Notes: generated from the sequence alone by a model not told the origin. DNA of 64,000 bases from Verrucomicrobiales bacterium (GCA_029213195.1 JARGNI010000001.1:186001-250000), one strand, 5' to 3'; counted from the stretch's first letter, positions 30,001 through 32,108 are shown. Numbers and translations: made by a program.

Positions 30001-32108
30001 TCTTCACTCGCTGGATCGACTTCGGAGCCGGAACCGAAGAGGCAACCGGCATGGGAACCACTCTTGCACGTGGAGGATCGCTCGGGAACACCTTCGGAGG
30101 ACTGCTCCAGACAGAGCCGGGTGCCCAGGTCGATAACGACCAGGTGGCTGCCCTCTTCCGAGGATACATCAACGTGCCGGCCGATGGAGACTACACCTTC
30201 ACCGGGCGCGCCGACGACGGCTTCACCATCGTGGTGGACGGCGACGTGGTTGCCAGCCGAATCGGGTTTGGCGGCATGGCCGATATCTCGGGTGCTCCCG
30301 TGACCCTGACGGCAGGCCTGCATGAGATCGTGATCGGCCACTTCGAAGGCGGCGGTGGCGCTGGACTCCAGGTCAGTTGGGAAGGTCCCGGCACGAACGG
30401 TCGCGAGATCCTCGGGCCCCAGGTTCTCTCCAGTGTGAACACGGGAGTGGGCGATGGCACCTTCACCTATGATCCGAATGGCCAGTTCGACTACCTGGCA
30501 GCAGGGGAGTCGGCAACGGACACATTCACCTACACCATTTCTGACAAGGATGGTGAGACCAGCACTGCTACGGTGACGGTAACGATCAATGGGGAAAGCG
30601 ATGCACCGGTCTTCTTTGTCGACGGAACCGATACCGATTCGATCGAGGAAGGCGTCACGGAGGCCGACGGAACGCTCACAACGGGTGGAAAAGTCAGCCT
30701 GACGGATGCGGATACGAGCGAGACGGTTTCCGTGGAAGTCACTGGGGTGACCGCCGCAGGAGAGGTTGCCGGATTGCCATACACGAATGCGCAACTCCAG
30801 GCGATGCTTTCGATCAGTCCAGCCAACCCTGCCAATGCCATCGGCGCTGGCGTCAACGACGCAGACATCGATTGGACCTTCAACAGCAATGGAGAGACCT
30901 TCGACTACCTGGCCGCGGGGGAAACGGTCGACATTGTCTTCACCCTTACGGCGACGGACAGTGGCGGAAACTCGGGCACGCAGACAATCACGGTTCGAGT
31001 CACGGGAACCAATGACGCTCCAGAACTCACTGCTGACACCTCCACCGCCTATGAGGGTGGATCCGGCGGCCCGGCGAACCCTGCGGGCAATGTTCTCATC
31101 AACGATACGGATAAGGACTTCACCGATGCTCCGGTCGTCTCCGAGATCAGATACGGTGGAACGGACTACGACGGAAACGTCAATCCGACCGGCCAGCCAA
31201 CGACAGGCAATCCTGCTCAGATCAAGGGGGCCTACGGTGACCTCGTGATCGATGAGAACGGCAACTTCATCTACTCCGTGAACAATGGACTGGCTGATGT
31301 CCAGGCGCTTCGTGCGGGGGATACCCTCACGGAGGTCTTCACCTATGAAGTGAATGATGGAAACGGAGGCGTGGTCACGGAAACGATCGAGGTGACGATC
31401 CAGGGTGCCGATGGAGCATCGATCAACGGAGTTTTCCTGACTGGTGGCTCTCGCATCCTCGAAGGCTTCCGCTTTGCCGAGTCTGCTGGATTTGATCAGC
31501 GTGATGAGGAAGGAAACTCCACGGGAACTCCAATCCTGACCTTGATCCCGAGTTACTCGGGATCGGCTTCGCCTGGATCCGTGATTACGATCAGCGTGCT
31601 GGGCCGGAATGGGGAACTCCTCTCGGGAGGTCAGCTCACGGTGGTGGCGGATATCGCGGGTAACTGGATCGCGAACTTCAATACCTTGATTCTGGGTGAC
31701 TCTCCATATGTGGTTCAGATCTACACCCAGGCTCCAGCCTTCCTGTCATCGACGCCTGGAGTGTTCGAGACGTTCTATGCGCCTTCGATCAATCCGACAT
31801 TCAGTGAGTCCGAGGGTCTCTCGGTGAACTCGATCTTCGGTCGACGGCTTTCTGGAGTCGGGATGAAGGAGCTCAACGAAGCCAACCGGAATCCCGGCGG
31901 AAACTCGGGGGCGCGCCTGCTCAACTCAAGCCATCTGCCTGCGGATCTGCAGAACATGATCCCGCCAGGTGTGGATGAGAATGGTGGGTCCGGTCAAGGA
32001 AACGACGACGAAGCCGAGGAAGAGGAGAAGCCGGAAGAGAATTCCCAGGGCAATCCCAACGGCGGGAATCCCAACGCTCAGCCCGGAGAACCTGGCGGGA
32101 ACCAGTAG
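1..32108 (+). CDS. Giant modular surface/secreted protein (PATR plus VCBS/cadherin-like repeats), 5' truncated
   Basis: One uninterrupted frame is open from base 3 to the TAG at 32106-32108, giving at least 10,701 residues. The first in-frame TTG (120) is not the start, because upstream codons read GGGNLIITDINGG, a module that recurs seven more times. From about 0.5 to 24.2 kb there are some 16 autotransporter-associated beta-strand repeats (pattern G.GTLTL...NTYTG.TTV..GTL), eight closing modules (ELGG..YDQL..G..DLG.ATLD) and eight openers (GNLVITDI). From 24.2 to 31.4 kb it is VCBS/cadherin-like (NDAP...DG.FTYDP....FTYT..D), interrupted by PA14-like and other inserts. I noticed only two cysteines. 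The C terminus is an acidic Gly/Pro/Asn-rich tail. Known families of this kind are extracellular and often adhesive; an adhesin, surface fibre or matrix role here is inference. The secretion route is unknown because the N terminus is missing and no C-terminal beta-barrel is visible. Neighbouring guaB is unrelated. Confidence 0.93.
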   Translation, partial: GGGNLIITDINGGTSDDELFIEEVDVAGVAYYQVRDLGGLPLTTSENAADFIRVDANTIQIRKSIVTGGLTVNTLGETTSDAVTLGGTVPFSFAGPVVVNGESITLFQDVTADAAGTPQDVTLNGAVTLSTAVAVTGADVVFESTVDFSTFDLTVDTTGANSEIKGAIAGSGVLIKQGLGTLRMSGGSANSTGATTVEAGVLEWGANDALGSGTVTVEAGATVDVSSLSGSNNGATGTNGSQRDYVLAGTGSAGQGALINSTGSLGGNSAVRSLTLTDNTTITTGARLDVGSGGTIDLAGFTLTKEGANVLPFRAAVNDASASLVINAGGVYTENFDLTLDTVALKDGTSFGIYSYNGTPGQTVTADITIDGNARLRHGSNNGAGGAGTGVPSSANKWEGTLTINGGTATLQNAGFNANTSNVEFNSVISGTGTIVLDGNRADRSITFGSANDFSGTVQQIDQGTFTLANGLALQDATLDTRTTAVGDLDFGSLTAATFGALTGSNDLVLENGTSSAVALSVGNNDANSTYSGELSGTGSLEKIGTGTLTFENDQTFTGTTTITDGTLALSKGAGTSENVLAGSSAITVTTGATLDVTAQENGVISLANGQILRGEGTVVGTIDGENGSVLSPGEGGVGDPGILSTGNLDFISGASVIIDLGGTTAGTEHDQINVTGLVEIGGATLDLRLSDTPAVGDSYQIIKNDDTDATELFAAFPEGHVFDLTSTADGKNYTFSITYAGDTGNDVVITSAGLAETSVTLDGSNNLVITDIESDSSDDLTIVDDGAGNYLISDANLALTTNIAGAVRVDAKTIRVPKAGVAGLIVTTANGADTGTDTVTFAGAAPVDFAGAVQVNAEAIVLSQDIDAAGQDVTFNGAVTVGDDVSVIGSDILFQDTTDLGTNELTVNTTGTTSEFQGVVSGAGSVVKDGTGELILSQENLFSGGLTINDGILRAEDNLGSGTTTAMGTGSVTLTGGELELASNLSNTLFDNDTTVSGDATIKVSRNGGTGTGMVLDLKSLTVGAQTLVVIPGDGFTGGTANLDANGGTLTGDATFQVINQFSGNAANALLRFRGLEGAFGFTKIGSGIVDLTGSGISGVTAPYTYNNATVNGGQLRASATDVLQGTTTVESGSIDLRNNLNGARVSDLVFNENGALFLTRNDAGTFDIKSIDVADGKQLTFQSRTSNGAVNDLTHTANVTGGITTGGNSILRVTDNNSSFDTRVQGIITMGGDLTLNTGDSQVTATFNRPIDDGANDFNVTQTGTGRIVLDAANTFSGTTTVNNGRMVLAAANALGGTTAINVNTNGDLDVEDQGGSSTINDSAVLTVNGSAIVSFDQNETMGGLAGDGMLRAQDLGSGVAPVTLTVGGGDVSSSFAGDLLDGDQALALAKVGDGTFTITGNANIYSGGTTISGGIFEANNTGGSATGSGGVTVNSGGTLSGTGSISGAVAAAGGTINPGVTTGDLATGNLSLDAASTLAIELGGTGTGDGAGTYDQLVVTGAVDLNDGAAGAGAKLDITYTGGFTPTAGQKFTIVVNDDDGDTVTDILRVDDEALGTIDLTEGKVFTVNGDVFSISYVAGGGGANDVELTFLGAAETNVTLDGATLVIEDINGADSDDDLTISDDGTHYIITDSSLTLTTDIGTATRVNATTIRVAKGDVTGGIRVDSLDGNDTITIGDLSGLTGNFTVNGGDGATDRVVVAGIANAGANDFLIGNGDDIESIEFTTGRLVTSGTVQLVTSGSVTGGAGAGVDISATNLQIDADGGIGSVGTPLQTAVANLEAQAGVAGVFVANAGDLTIGGLTALDGIQTPGDVVISSATGSILDGGDTSADLTANRVALIAQQGSIGASGDAISVSATEIATDTSTSNGAQFLTAVGNIAINGIDAGNGTVTLEGGEFDIPTGGVVADDTLIAVANGAVLDVDAVETLAGVSVLNGGILKGDGDVDADVVVESGGELTPGDGSVVTLDTEDLTLESGSEITIEVDAAGVSDVVSVNGALDLTGATLTLIADVGLSVATAPQTITIIENDGSDLISGEFNGLTSGDPVSLNGIVYSIFYGFGGSNDVVLRQPDTSVGRDINGNLVITDTAGGDSDDDLTIREDVVAGVPVYVVSDPNLTLGRDPNLLGATTELGTGNIIVPKSSVTGLIVDTITGNDRVTLESADGNLDFDGPITVNADTISLDAGLLASGGSNITLNGAVDMTSGDRTLIGNEIRLESTLDVGANRITIASTGDSEIVGDMTGAGNAIAGGLLKQGPGELTISGDGSAFTGASLLQGGSLIVNGSVGGDVRATNNSVVGGEGTIFGDVILSGAGDINPGDSGNGKGTLTVSDTSDLDTEVRFTANSTFTVDLTGAAGVGTEVAGTHYDQLRVLTPVFTSTVDLAGATLELNVDPSDLDKGDTFTILDLASGTVSGTFAGLADDTSFIDAATNQSFTINYNGGDGNDVVLTANGTVETLVSFDGAGNLVVEDISSETADNLQISQNFSRIIIKDVTPGTAVVLGTSIAGATMPDPNTVIIDLLDPDIQSQFTGNTIVVKTENAGGDPSADDTLTVDYTTGFISKIIDLDGGGEDTAGDQLIIANGNFVDVTHNMTGAGSGSLDFGPVTQDVTYSGLELQPVDLSTSSTEDVTLNLPNGVTNEAELVELGGGLAELRSTSSPATFLNTRIQIPPAGQTLAIIGGSGTDTVTVSSGAGLVLNGHLEVTAENIELAGDVNTGNSGNQTYNGEVTVSGTTTLSGQDVLLNGNVVLQDDLSVSVSNTGLGGEASGDISSDIGVDRTFTKLGTGEFTLSGTNSFPGSVVVDEGTLTVEDSAAIANTVAVTLNSPGTLKVSARERIGSLSGDGQLNLVNFLETGDANDTTFSGRIFGSGGLVKLGSGTFTLTGDTNTYTGDTDVNEGTLLVNNLNQSGTGSGDVTVSAGATLGGTGAIEGDVQVNAGGILDPGETTGDLEIDGTVTFVNGSTFAVQLGGTSGTLGAVPNDGAGTYDQIVTGDDVDLGNATLDASMVAGYLPAKNDNFVIVENGTGNTTSGTFTGLPDGALFRLENGDPGGFAFYTIHYNVNANSISSDPTDPSAWTAGNDVVLHSLGEADTLIEILGGDLIITDVNSDSADEITVSYDGGTNEYVITDPNLFLTTTLTAGQFDQPDLNTIRVDADLVTGGVTVQTANGDISPDIVTIDSLRGALGGGLSVTAETIRLNTSVDTGGADQTFDGAVTLLDDVTLDGRDVSFISTIDGSQALQVNASRATDFSGAIGATTELTSLTTDTQGTTLIGGNVSTTGDQSFGNAITLNQDAVFSGENLTFDTTVDGAQALTANSANGGVTTFGDTFGGTTALLSVTTNADGTLEIGANVSTSGNQSYGEAITLTDDVILGSTSGVITFEDTVATDGTDRDLTVAGVSVINGGSVTTGATGDQTFSGAVTLGADTTLSGEDISLNAPVAMGANDLTVEVTGATGQSTGAISGSGQLIKQGVGTFTLNGSGGNNTYNGLTHVMAGELVVGGSFGGDGAIRGDVEIDNGATFRFTQSNIVNNGSDFTINGTLDMGGVTDVIGNFAGTGNIVNNTNGTGIILDDLNAVHTFSGDILGNGGLFIRSNISASGTLELSGGTVSLTNFRVGDGTVTITDDATVNVVGETVVASNRGDIPGITNRTVTATLNIESGSLTTRGIEAGNWVGNTVNGLIRQTGGTVTTTGDAGEGNGVRLGHWPGSSIVYELVDGTLDIQNGFDLSTATDGTGRFTQTGGVLNVDGVDVNSRGGGGGNGTFELLGGTLNLGDKGITNDSSDNVATVNLGGTGAMIVATAASSSTSNFNLVGVGADALIVDSNGFDLDFDGVLSGIGGLEKVGAGSLTLTAANTYTGSTMVTAGELIVEGSLEATLVTDYRDNFQGPNPATGWQYLWNAPADWTGTSSLDGSTGGLGNPVTLSEIDNFEPLVWNGSRYTADGDTNNGNGTPANFLQLTPTGGHPGRGSGQAVGIGNAEDRYAIAAFTVSEDGEYAIGNSVLDPQGAAGNGNDLRVFVVSGGSVRDLLTIDTDNAITSFDVALGELTAGDVIYVATGPKTSDGSDGFAWDFSIEKVSNVTVAAGATLAGDGSIAGAVDSAGTVEPGLLGGGDTTDDLAVGDVTLAATATVGIELGGNTPGTDYDQLDVSGLVDLGDATLDVSMAAPFAPANGDVFVILENDGSDAITGTFAGLPEGQVFLADGNIFQISYTYDAATGTEGSGNDIAIVSGGAVETEVSIDPAGNLVITDIGGGDTDDFLRVEADEANGRYVITDTTRTKAITLSPGVDGATAGFTAVDGAVSIDPFTVWVPFTSSSLTGTSQVILNTLSGADSVTLANLDGFAHAVDYRAGDDGGAPAGDTLTIDTGAASVAGDVTVTHTGSEAGTIDLSTSSGDVTFSDLDAAIDMTASTVDSLVFNLPAGAGGGQLTDLGGGNLRLSSTTGTGFQSVDFEAPTGVDAAITVNGADNDLTVTSNFQLEFDLTLNGGEISFGNNILDINGNTLTVSAGVDSVWSNQIESSAGGGEIVVEAGAGSVEINGATNSLDDTVNLQVNAGAELIVDAGSADLADFTANGGKLTLEPGATATPDLNAVMADLALWLDATDLDADGVADAALAEGSTVSSWQNKAELVTDLSLAAGFGDFDNVQGTPSYVTSAATTALTTGLPVIDFDAATLDSLWMNEEMRNQLTGDYTIMSVARYTDTSGNGRVISDRTGHNWLYGFHNNGTGRWYANGWIQNSGPNNAAWHQHTGTMDGGFADPQADFWRDGVQLTDNGTGSNNSSANYEPRQIQLGGWQTNREFSDAQVAELIVFDRVLSEPERLLVESYLNEKWFGAAPTVAVGDFSENEVTVTEDSNLHLGDGLAGAEIGALTIAEDTTLSVTATIPGAEASFASTTLDGAAGTTGTVEVQDTTNVFLNDLTGAADLATTGDGCVHLVTDNTGFTGALTIGGTSSVVAGNTNALGSGPAATTVESGGALVLEANNIAENVTLNGVGNAKFSAALYDNSSSTIDFLGTIDVASDARIRGGSGGEFDLNGAITIQPGADLEFDTDNRVDLDTTITGDNTTSITITGGGDRLDIHQSQPNFSGTVRVESTGRLDVHAANGMGSGDVIVTGNDAGVILRGNDRTWTNNFFIQGDGRGTEGAIRFEGGNDHQVTGLVTLSGNADIFVNNSTATLTQGLAGPFTLTKTGANTTSRLILEQDSADLAGFNLEHGQVRLETERGLGNTTTVSIDTDQAIEFDFGAIGPVTYSNNPTGLNTFNVTNGTIEVLSGEVTLDAGFTLNQTVYGDVILGGDGTLNVETSFGNGNPSFATGLDHYGYHINNDGLALNLDGNGGMMGGGDPKLFNNFYGVDLLTDGPGNRGLDFNNDNDFINSGAIGQIDNYSNLWVGYFTPDASGTWTFRNAGDDDRAGIWVDLDQDGVFESSTPGLGSNRGEQLSWEDGGTKTVNLTAGESYLVAFTHREGGGGSRADFRINYTGGGVSTVTGEQIVKPTNPSQAGMWSPYSLGTAQNDVIKIGDGTTTFAAANTYNGETKVQDGTLVVASDAALGTVDGGTMVSPGASLLFDGGISYTTPEAITVASNLGGGTVGNLSGTNSFDGTIELSRSAEPVSGSFTGGDVGEGDLDLTGNIVYAVNARGPAATVQGVTFTDEASERGVGITARSNILNWQNPNFGATADDDALELIMQSIRHGGLNPGIVTVDFKNLTPGQSYKAQLLSLENNANRNTSIYFDDQLLESDFTAGGRGANVGAVFTYEFVATNPTHSFILDGSTSTVGSDHNPVLQAVTLEETAGFVGEPGTAFLNLVSGELTLNGNVDMGVSGVEVVGDGDSIVNGDVSGTGAGSTITKNGDGVVTLSGDNTHEGLTEVKDGTVIATTDTALGTGDAGTTVSDGATLGLTGGITISDEAITLNGNGAGEGALVNLSGDNTIAASSPITAELVSLGQVGIGSSSGTLTIDSDIDLQLSKLNTYGDGDITVNGVVGTSVSGPVFATVRDQILGEAGLTGFDPLAFYEFNEGTGNEVLNSAGDEGGGSFNSANYTTGRTAAPGDTSLNFDNGNDDVTIDVSSGLFDAIGTNNQVTLSLWVNGDPASNPRTNTTVGGYSGGDRIIFTHLTWSDRRVYWDSGTGGVNGASRVSYLTTNDNQFEGQWNNWTFVKDGVNDFSGIYRNGQLVQSSNASTADLAGLTSLFIGQDYRGQIDDVAIMASALDADQVNDIYLAGTDALQLEQDNNLMKFGSGTLTLNNTNTYTGPTTVMEGTLDVDGSIGTTAASGDTVTVEAGATLTGSGLVEAPIVVENDGVGGFGTVQPDGDMTLGDGSTDAFVSNGKLAVDAGLTVILDDPDTALLGEFNIIDGTLDIAGDTVEVQDGGNLSGVGTINADVVLGNASLSPGSLAPTPIDGQFTGYLPVGAQPSVLAFPGAELADLVGANGELSGGFVNPDNAAAEAYFLEVDGAMATFQLQIFQGGHTKVAKIQLEETASGIEVRQLWARFRLNGDFRGADFETTFDGNPTPGSSSYGVTQLTLNFDLDCEATSADEIGRLNIVGDLTLSTPGVFDVDLNDNAIPGTGYDQVAVTGEVDIAGATLDVSLNDSPAVGERYVLIDNDGTTDAVVGEFAGLPDGSLVDFLSTADGNTYTFEIQYDVEADGVTPGNNVVLVNLGVAETGVTLDGSGNLVITDISGGNTNDQLEITVDATGYTITDADPNLLIAVDVPGAVRISTNEVFIPFAAIAGGELQINTLAGTDMVTLDLGPAGAANLQQKVILAGGDDADELIVNGTFASVTHDLTDGASGSFNLDGDADAEIEYRELEDPIDMTGSTLTDFVFNLPAGADSVQLSDQGAFLRLESTAGTPTFRTTDFVAPSGSVSINGGTGDTVEVSTPLTLGFDLSITADTVTIPNTLDIADKSLTLDVSQDGSVISGAVNSNGGGLTKNGAGSLDVTGQVTATNFTATLNDGVVDVSNGANTFDAASKFFVNNAGTELIGYTSGSLGDAELNLDGGQLTWAAGNEFFFEGLTETVYQGQNISDQSGLTVLQAPTLRNSIRAGESNFGAGTVDGGASGPWAYVGNNETIKYEGQFFDADGIFAFGENIDDQVLIKIDGVEVLRNTAWNVPTTTSSGSNNTASATGQLDFGMGPNGDGWHDVEFIFGGGGGGNGAVGQNGWASNFGFGLNDNPGTGFNSNQGGDYAPAVEPLDGTPTLFRSINPSNTTITNNVNILSDSEIEVGTIVVSVESTGTLTIAEGVSLTVDSFDGEQDLGFASTVIQGAAGTTSTVTTSGMADVILRDVSGAADFDVTGDGTVYLPTDNSAGYSGEIHVQNGSTLEISSNGALGDVSNGTIIDDGASLRVTGGINYSLVEDLTIGGGGSPKSDGALQSLGDNTFAGSIALGGDATVRNSSGTLNLTGGVDTSGTNELVFESVGNTNIRTVGISGDGSVRKEDDGVLTLELDSSYTGLTTINNGIVDIRTDLGLGTADAGTTVSGDGTLRLRGNITVSDSFVLNDGNGEGGQGVIWNDADANTITGSVTINGTPRIDVDGGTTLTFDGVVDGAGNLSLNDTGELALNNTNTYTGTTTVEDAGTLTVGADGALGTGGGGVATGTTLSDGATLNFDLPGDYTGVEDLVLGEGVSVNNLQGDTDLASANITLLGNVTINSSVASTTFGTGAAIDVGNFLITVTGDGDTDLRGDISSSASFISETYGTFVPGLSEVVYDQQNLNNPSGNILSDTIQSSPRAGEFGTNQGPWGFDGTTETIVYKGQFFDADGIFSFAENIDDEVLVRIDGQEVLRNSNWNIATTTAIDDGINNGALSAGVNTSADGPVVDFGMGANGDGWHDIEIRFTNGNGGEGGINRDGYSPARGFLLANPASGDPNDLPGVVNGALGDGGADVGIRGSNAAWETATDPGDGSLFRTAARAGIVKLGTGTLSLDGNNTYPGLTDIREGTLQIGADGESETIATPGGLEVDPAATLEISIDAANAVDLVDVTGSVTLGGNLSLVADAANTIAEGTTVTIIRNDGTDPVNSTFAGLAEGDTITSNGHTFSISYQGGDGNDVVLTALNDAPIANPDTNVITETGGADTGETATTTGNVMGGAGAHLGATTADVADTDSDPDDNPASNPHDGSVVVSRVSYTGIDPAFQNVNQGGAVSGPTLVDGRFGTLTINPDGTYTYALNDAAVDSLDTGDVEFDEFTYTIVDGPLDPAAWDFTGTGATNDLQDWTVLSGFGYTGTANGSDGLAAGTSGGGHSYDDSGDVNPPFLGASPDVIFDPSLAAGDIAFSVDFAGGDGDQSGTGTAPNPNRGQIYDTPNEVINAFGGSTQNTGQKGLAIYDVETGEYVTTFFRDGNSSATQTITATRGELEAAGVDFDSGTYQLHFFDNDSGGWGWTKLRQVSISGTKTAEPSSSATLTITVNGTNDDPIANDDANFAVENSGDRNGTVTVGGDGVTGGGTTGNVIGALGGGAVGTNPGDQADIDVDANDQLYVVSVTFDGQTYTVPSGGSVDIETRFGTLTMNSTGEYTYLLDDAETDPLNEGDIEIESFGYTIVDADLSLGTTVSALTGTGDLDLSGSFKYAVNVGNDAHTPTIGDAVFTADSATPGVTVNADNVVTDWGPGRANFDGDGNPLTGAESDLERLLRSIRWENTGAVDTPNTLQVTLDDLTAGSIYKLQLLIADSSGGSRDFDILQDGVTIVDNFESRTGDATQARLVTYTFTASSTSTVFEFNGATGAPGGDQNPILNAFTLEELDAEPSSGALTITVNGKNDNPTANDDVGYSVSEDNVLNNPATAINLGNLTTLGTGIHSITADGQTFDAYVDNDTNEGWLLIGRGREGWQFDTDGQGNIADVSQGLGTTDGFAPAAYSDAIINDLLAQSGLTMDDVEIRIKRAADTTGTEYQEVRWTDFTGNGDAFTFNIEDSQYGVTQTTLNAPAGLPGAEIESVAGRNTRDSFNNGTIGNDADRIFTWAWGGHANQAGFAYGSAVANGSNDPSNFLWESGNENHAIPYAEVYIRVLNDEPVALQNATAVRSQNTFDASEMLDGNTAQDSGWANSALGENTAVFETVTDLNPNGVPTELTFTMQSGGFTNHVLGKFRISVTTDDRSTFADGLQNGGDVDANWIELTPDSITTDGQATFTINGDNSILASGPVNNFETFTIKATTSLTNITGFRLEALEDPSFSNNGPGMSANGNFVVQEFGVSAPRTLTRGLLENDFDVDDGDTIQLASADTTSALGASVTVNADGSFSYDPTNAANLQDLDEGQSVIDTFTYTITDATTPPDGLLNVQLVNTGGPNPGTSTDNWKALFDALDIAGAGTTGTVAGYNVLNNVTDTETVFDYAGNGEDFGVNNTIGSIAGDGPGGGPGPFDPAGAAGVNYAIRTTTFMRFENAGTYTIAMGSDDGRRIELTDRTTGGSSAFTGFETRAGQVNGAFAAGDNVIGYTGGTAHRWTYGTFTVAAGDVLALDAFYYEGGGGDSGEIVIANGTPPNSQTDPSAEYSLLQNGVLGIGLESTDPSRFDVTTSTATVSILVTGANDQIDAVNDLYEINEDDVLTGQNVTSNDTDPDSNPPVVPGVNPGGDDDDPKNIIAVDGNAAGVGAPVTLASGAVVTMNADGTFTYNPSGAFDYLSTGERTTDSFTYTVNDDRGDGTAVTQDTATVTIEITGQNDGNTAVDDGGYEVSEDGVLTVSDPANGLLNNDSDTDASDAIFVQSIDTSATQGTVTFDTTSGKNGGLLGSFFDLNNGFGEGEDIGLPSARTWVLEQVQADEFVVMQALQRLGLTSAATVITPRIDFGVGTDVTQGDGSVLDRGGYNSGSVPPWQGLFNDVGETADMDGDQIAAVFSGQLEITTAGTYDFTTRSDDGSVVFINGEPVTTLNRDGGMVNRTGSVTLDAGMHDIWVGFFEGAGGAGVQVSYSGADTGNTRVIIPPAVLYNDVATPGTFVSGGLKGEFYDLNNGANNDIAGSGSPYLLYEIPDDANILLEALPSQAPDTDIFTRWIDFGAGTEEATGMGTTLARGGSLGNTFGGLLQTEPGAQVDNDQVAALFRGYINVPADGDYTFTGRADDGFTIVVDGDVVASRIGFGGMADISGAPVTLTAGLHEIVIGHFEGGGGAGLQVSWEGPGTNGREILGPQVLSSVNTGVGDGTFTYDPNGQFDYLAAGESATDTFTYTISDKDGETSTATVTVTINGESDAPVFFVDGTDTDSIEEGVTEADGTLTTGGKVSLTDADTSETVSVEVTGVTAAGEVAGLPYTNAQLQAMLSISPANPANAIGAGVNDADIDWTFNSNGETFDYLAAGETVDIVFTLTATDSGGNSGTQTITVRVTGTNDAPELTADTSTAYEGGSGGPANPAGNVLINDTDKDFTDAPVVSEIRYGGTDYDGNVNPTGQPTTGNPAQIKGAYGDLVIDENGNFIYSVNNGLADVQALRAGDTLTEVFTYEVNDGNGGVVTETIEVTIQGADGASINGVFLTGGSRILEGFRFAESAGFDQRDEEGNSTGTPILTLIPSYSGSASPGSVITISVLGRNGELLSGGQLTVVADIAGNWIANFNTLILGDSPYVVQIYTQAPAFLSSTPGVFETFYAPSINPTFSESEGLSVNSIFGRRLSGVGMKELNEANRNPGGNSGARLLNSSHLPADLQNMIPPGVDENGGSGQGNDDEAEEEEKPEENSQGNPNGGNPNAQPGEPGGNQ
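11661..12260 (+). other. Unrecognised domain inserted within a PATR segment of the giant protein
   Basis: About 200 residues starting TDYRDNFQGPNP and ending FSIEKVSN. They lie between GELIVEGSL and VTVAAGATLAGDG, two halves that are contiguous in other PATR segments of this protein (for example near 10500-10565). It contains Trp-rich and GNDLRVFVVSGG-like strands and resembles a beta-sandwich. The family was not recognised; insertion is inferred from the split flanks. Confidence 0.5.
13807..14529 (+). other. LamG/concanavalin-like domain (copy 1) in the giant protein
   Basis: The segment begins with LALWLDATDLD, contains SSWQNKA, a YTIMSVARY strand and GRVISDRTGHNW, and ends VAELIVFDRVLSEPERLLVE followed by SYLNEKW. 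That order (ALWLDA, W.N, ..V.LI.FDR.LS..ER..VE.YL..KW) is the usual signature of concanavalin A-like lectin/glucanase domains in large Planctomycetes and Verrucomicrobia proteins. Carbohydrate binding is inference. Confidence 0.65.
15960..16550 (+). other. PA14-like domain in the giant protein
   Basis: The segment contains LWVGYFTPDASGTWTFR, then AGDDDRAGIWVDLDQDG and YLVAFTHREGGG..ADFRI. These match the G.YTF...SDD...++.D and HREGGG order of PA14-type beta-barrels. It lies between two PATR signatures (about 15590 and 16571). PA14 domains often bind glycans; no specificity can be read. Confidence 0.6.
16893..17409 (+). other. Inserted domain, pair II copy 1
   Basis: Starts GDLDLTGNIVYAVNARG and ends NPVLQAVTLEE. 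The middle reads LTPGQSYKAQLLSLE and FTYEFVATNPTHSFILDGST. The same order recurs at 25720-26280 (GDLDLSGSFKYAVNVG, LTAGSIYKLQLLIADS, QNPILNAFTLEE), so this is a mobile module within the protein. The family was not recognised. Confidence 0.55.
18051..18710 (+). other. LamG-like domain (copy 2) in the giant protein
   Basis: Begins FDPLAFYEFNEGTGNEVLNS and continues with LNFDNGNDDVTID, VTLSLWVNGD, WNNWTFVKDG, YRNGQLVQS and GQIDDVAIMASALDADQVN. This is the classic LamG/laminin-G strand order (YEF.EG.G, V...SG, SLWV, W...Y/F.KDG, YVNG, G.IDDV.I...AL....I). Confidence is high for the fold; the ligand is unknown. Confidence 0.75.
21079..21650 (+). other. Inserted domain, pair I copy 1
   Basis: Runs from GLTETVYQGQNISDQ through FFDADGIFAFGENIDDQVLI, KIDGVEVLRNT, FGMGPNGDGWHDVEFIFG and ends near PTLFRS. 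It is paralogous to 23149-23785, sharing the FDADGIF-F-ENIDD core and the GMG-NGDGWHD motif. The layout (DDQVL.KIDG...NT.W) resembles PA14-like carbohydrate-binding folds, but the family is not certain. Confidence 0.55.
23149..23785 (+). other. Inserted domain, pair I copy 2
   Basis: Paralogue of 21079-21650: PGLSEVVYDQQNLNNPSG, FFDADGIFSFAENIDDEVLV, RIDGQEVLRNSNWN, FGMGANGDGWHDIEIRF. It is followed directly by the last recognisable PATR signature (KLGTGTLSLDGNNTYPG). Presence of the same core twice within 2.1 kb suggests internal duplication. Confidence 0.55.
25720..26280 (+). other. Inserted domain, pair II copy 2
   Basis: Paralogue of the module at 16893-17409, here inside a VCBS repeat. 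It follows FGYTIVDADL and is followed by AEPSSGALTITVNGKNDNP, the normal last strand and linker. The core includes GDLDLSGSFKYAVNVG, ANFDGDGNPLTGAESDLERL and LTAGSIYKLQLLIADSSGG. The family was not recognised. Confidence 0.55.
26394..27645 (+). other. Two inserted domains (fibrinogen-like? and discoidin-like) in a VCBS repeat
   Basis: The first part (about 26394-27069) has DNDTNEGWLLIGRGREGWQF and ends WESGNENHAIPYAEVYIR, faintly like bacterial fibrinogen C-terminal-type domains. The second (about 27076-27645) begins ATAVRSQNTFDASEMLDGNT and has LGKFRISVTTD, which fits an F5/8-type-C (discoidin)-like domain. They separate SVSEDNVLN from GLLENDFDVDD, the two halves of a cadherin-like repeat. 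Names are tentative. Confidence 0.4.
27866..28586 (+). other. PA14-like insert in a VCBS repeat
   Basis: Contains TTTFMRFENAGTYTIAMGSD followed by DGRRIELTD and, later, LALDAFYYEGGGGDSGEIV. This matches the PA14 strand order (G.YTF...SDDG..+.ID ... HYE.GG). It splits a VCBS module between TYTITDA and TATVSILVTGANDQ. Confidence 0.55.
29214..29823 (+). other. PA14 domain (tandem copy 1)
   Basis: Begins GLLGSFFDLNNG and contains VFSGQLEITTAGTYDFTTRS followed by DDGSVVFINGEPV, then GMHDIWVGFFEGAGGAGVQV. This is a textbook PA14 pattern (F.G.l.ip..G.YtF...SDDGs.lyidG...v...G.h.i.i.yfe..g.a...l.w). It is paralogous to the next domain at 29860-30430. Confidence 0.75.
29860..30430 (+). other. PA14 domain (tandem copy 2)
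   Basis: Begins GLKGEFYDLNNG, then LFRGYINVPADGDYTFTGRA, DDGFTIVVDGDVV and GLHEIVIGHFEGGGGAGLQV. Both tandem copies open with G-L-x-G-x-F-x-D-L-N-N-G. Together they sit in a VCBS repeat split between TVTFDTTSGKN and GDGTFTYDPNGQFDYLAAG. Confidence 0.75.
31420..32105 (+). other. C-terminal segment and acidic tail of the giant protein
   Basis: The last 229 or so residues include an Ig-like stretch (ITISVLGRNGELLSGGQLTV), a segment ending FETFYAPSINPTFSESEGLS, and then a hydrophilic tail (DDEAEEEEKPEENSQ, then GNPNGGNPNAQPGEPGG). No transmembrane helix, beta-barrel, LPXTG, PEP-CTERM or recognised type I or type IX sorting signal is visible. Confidence 0.6.
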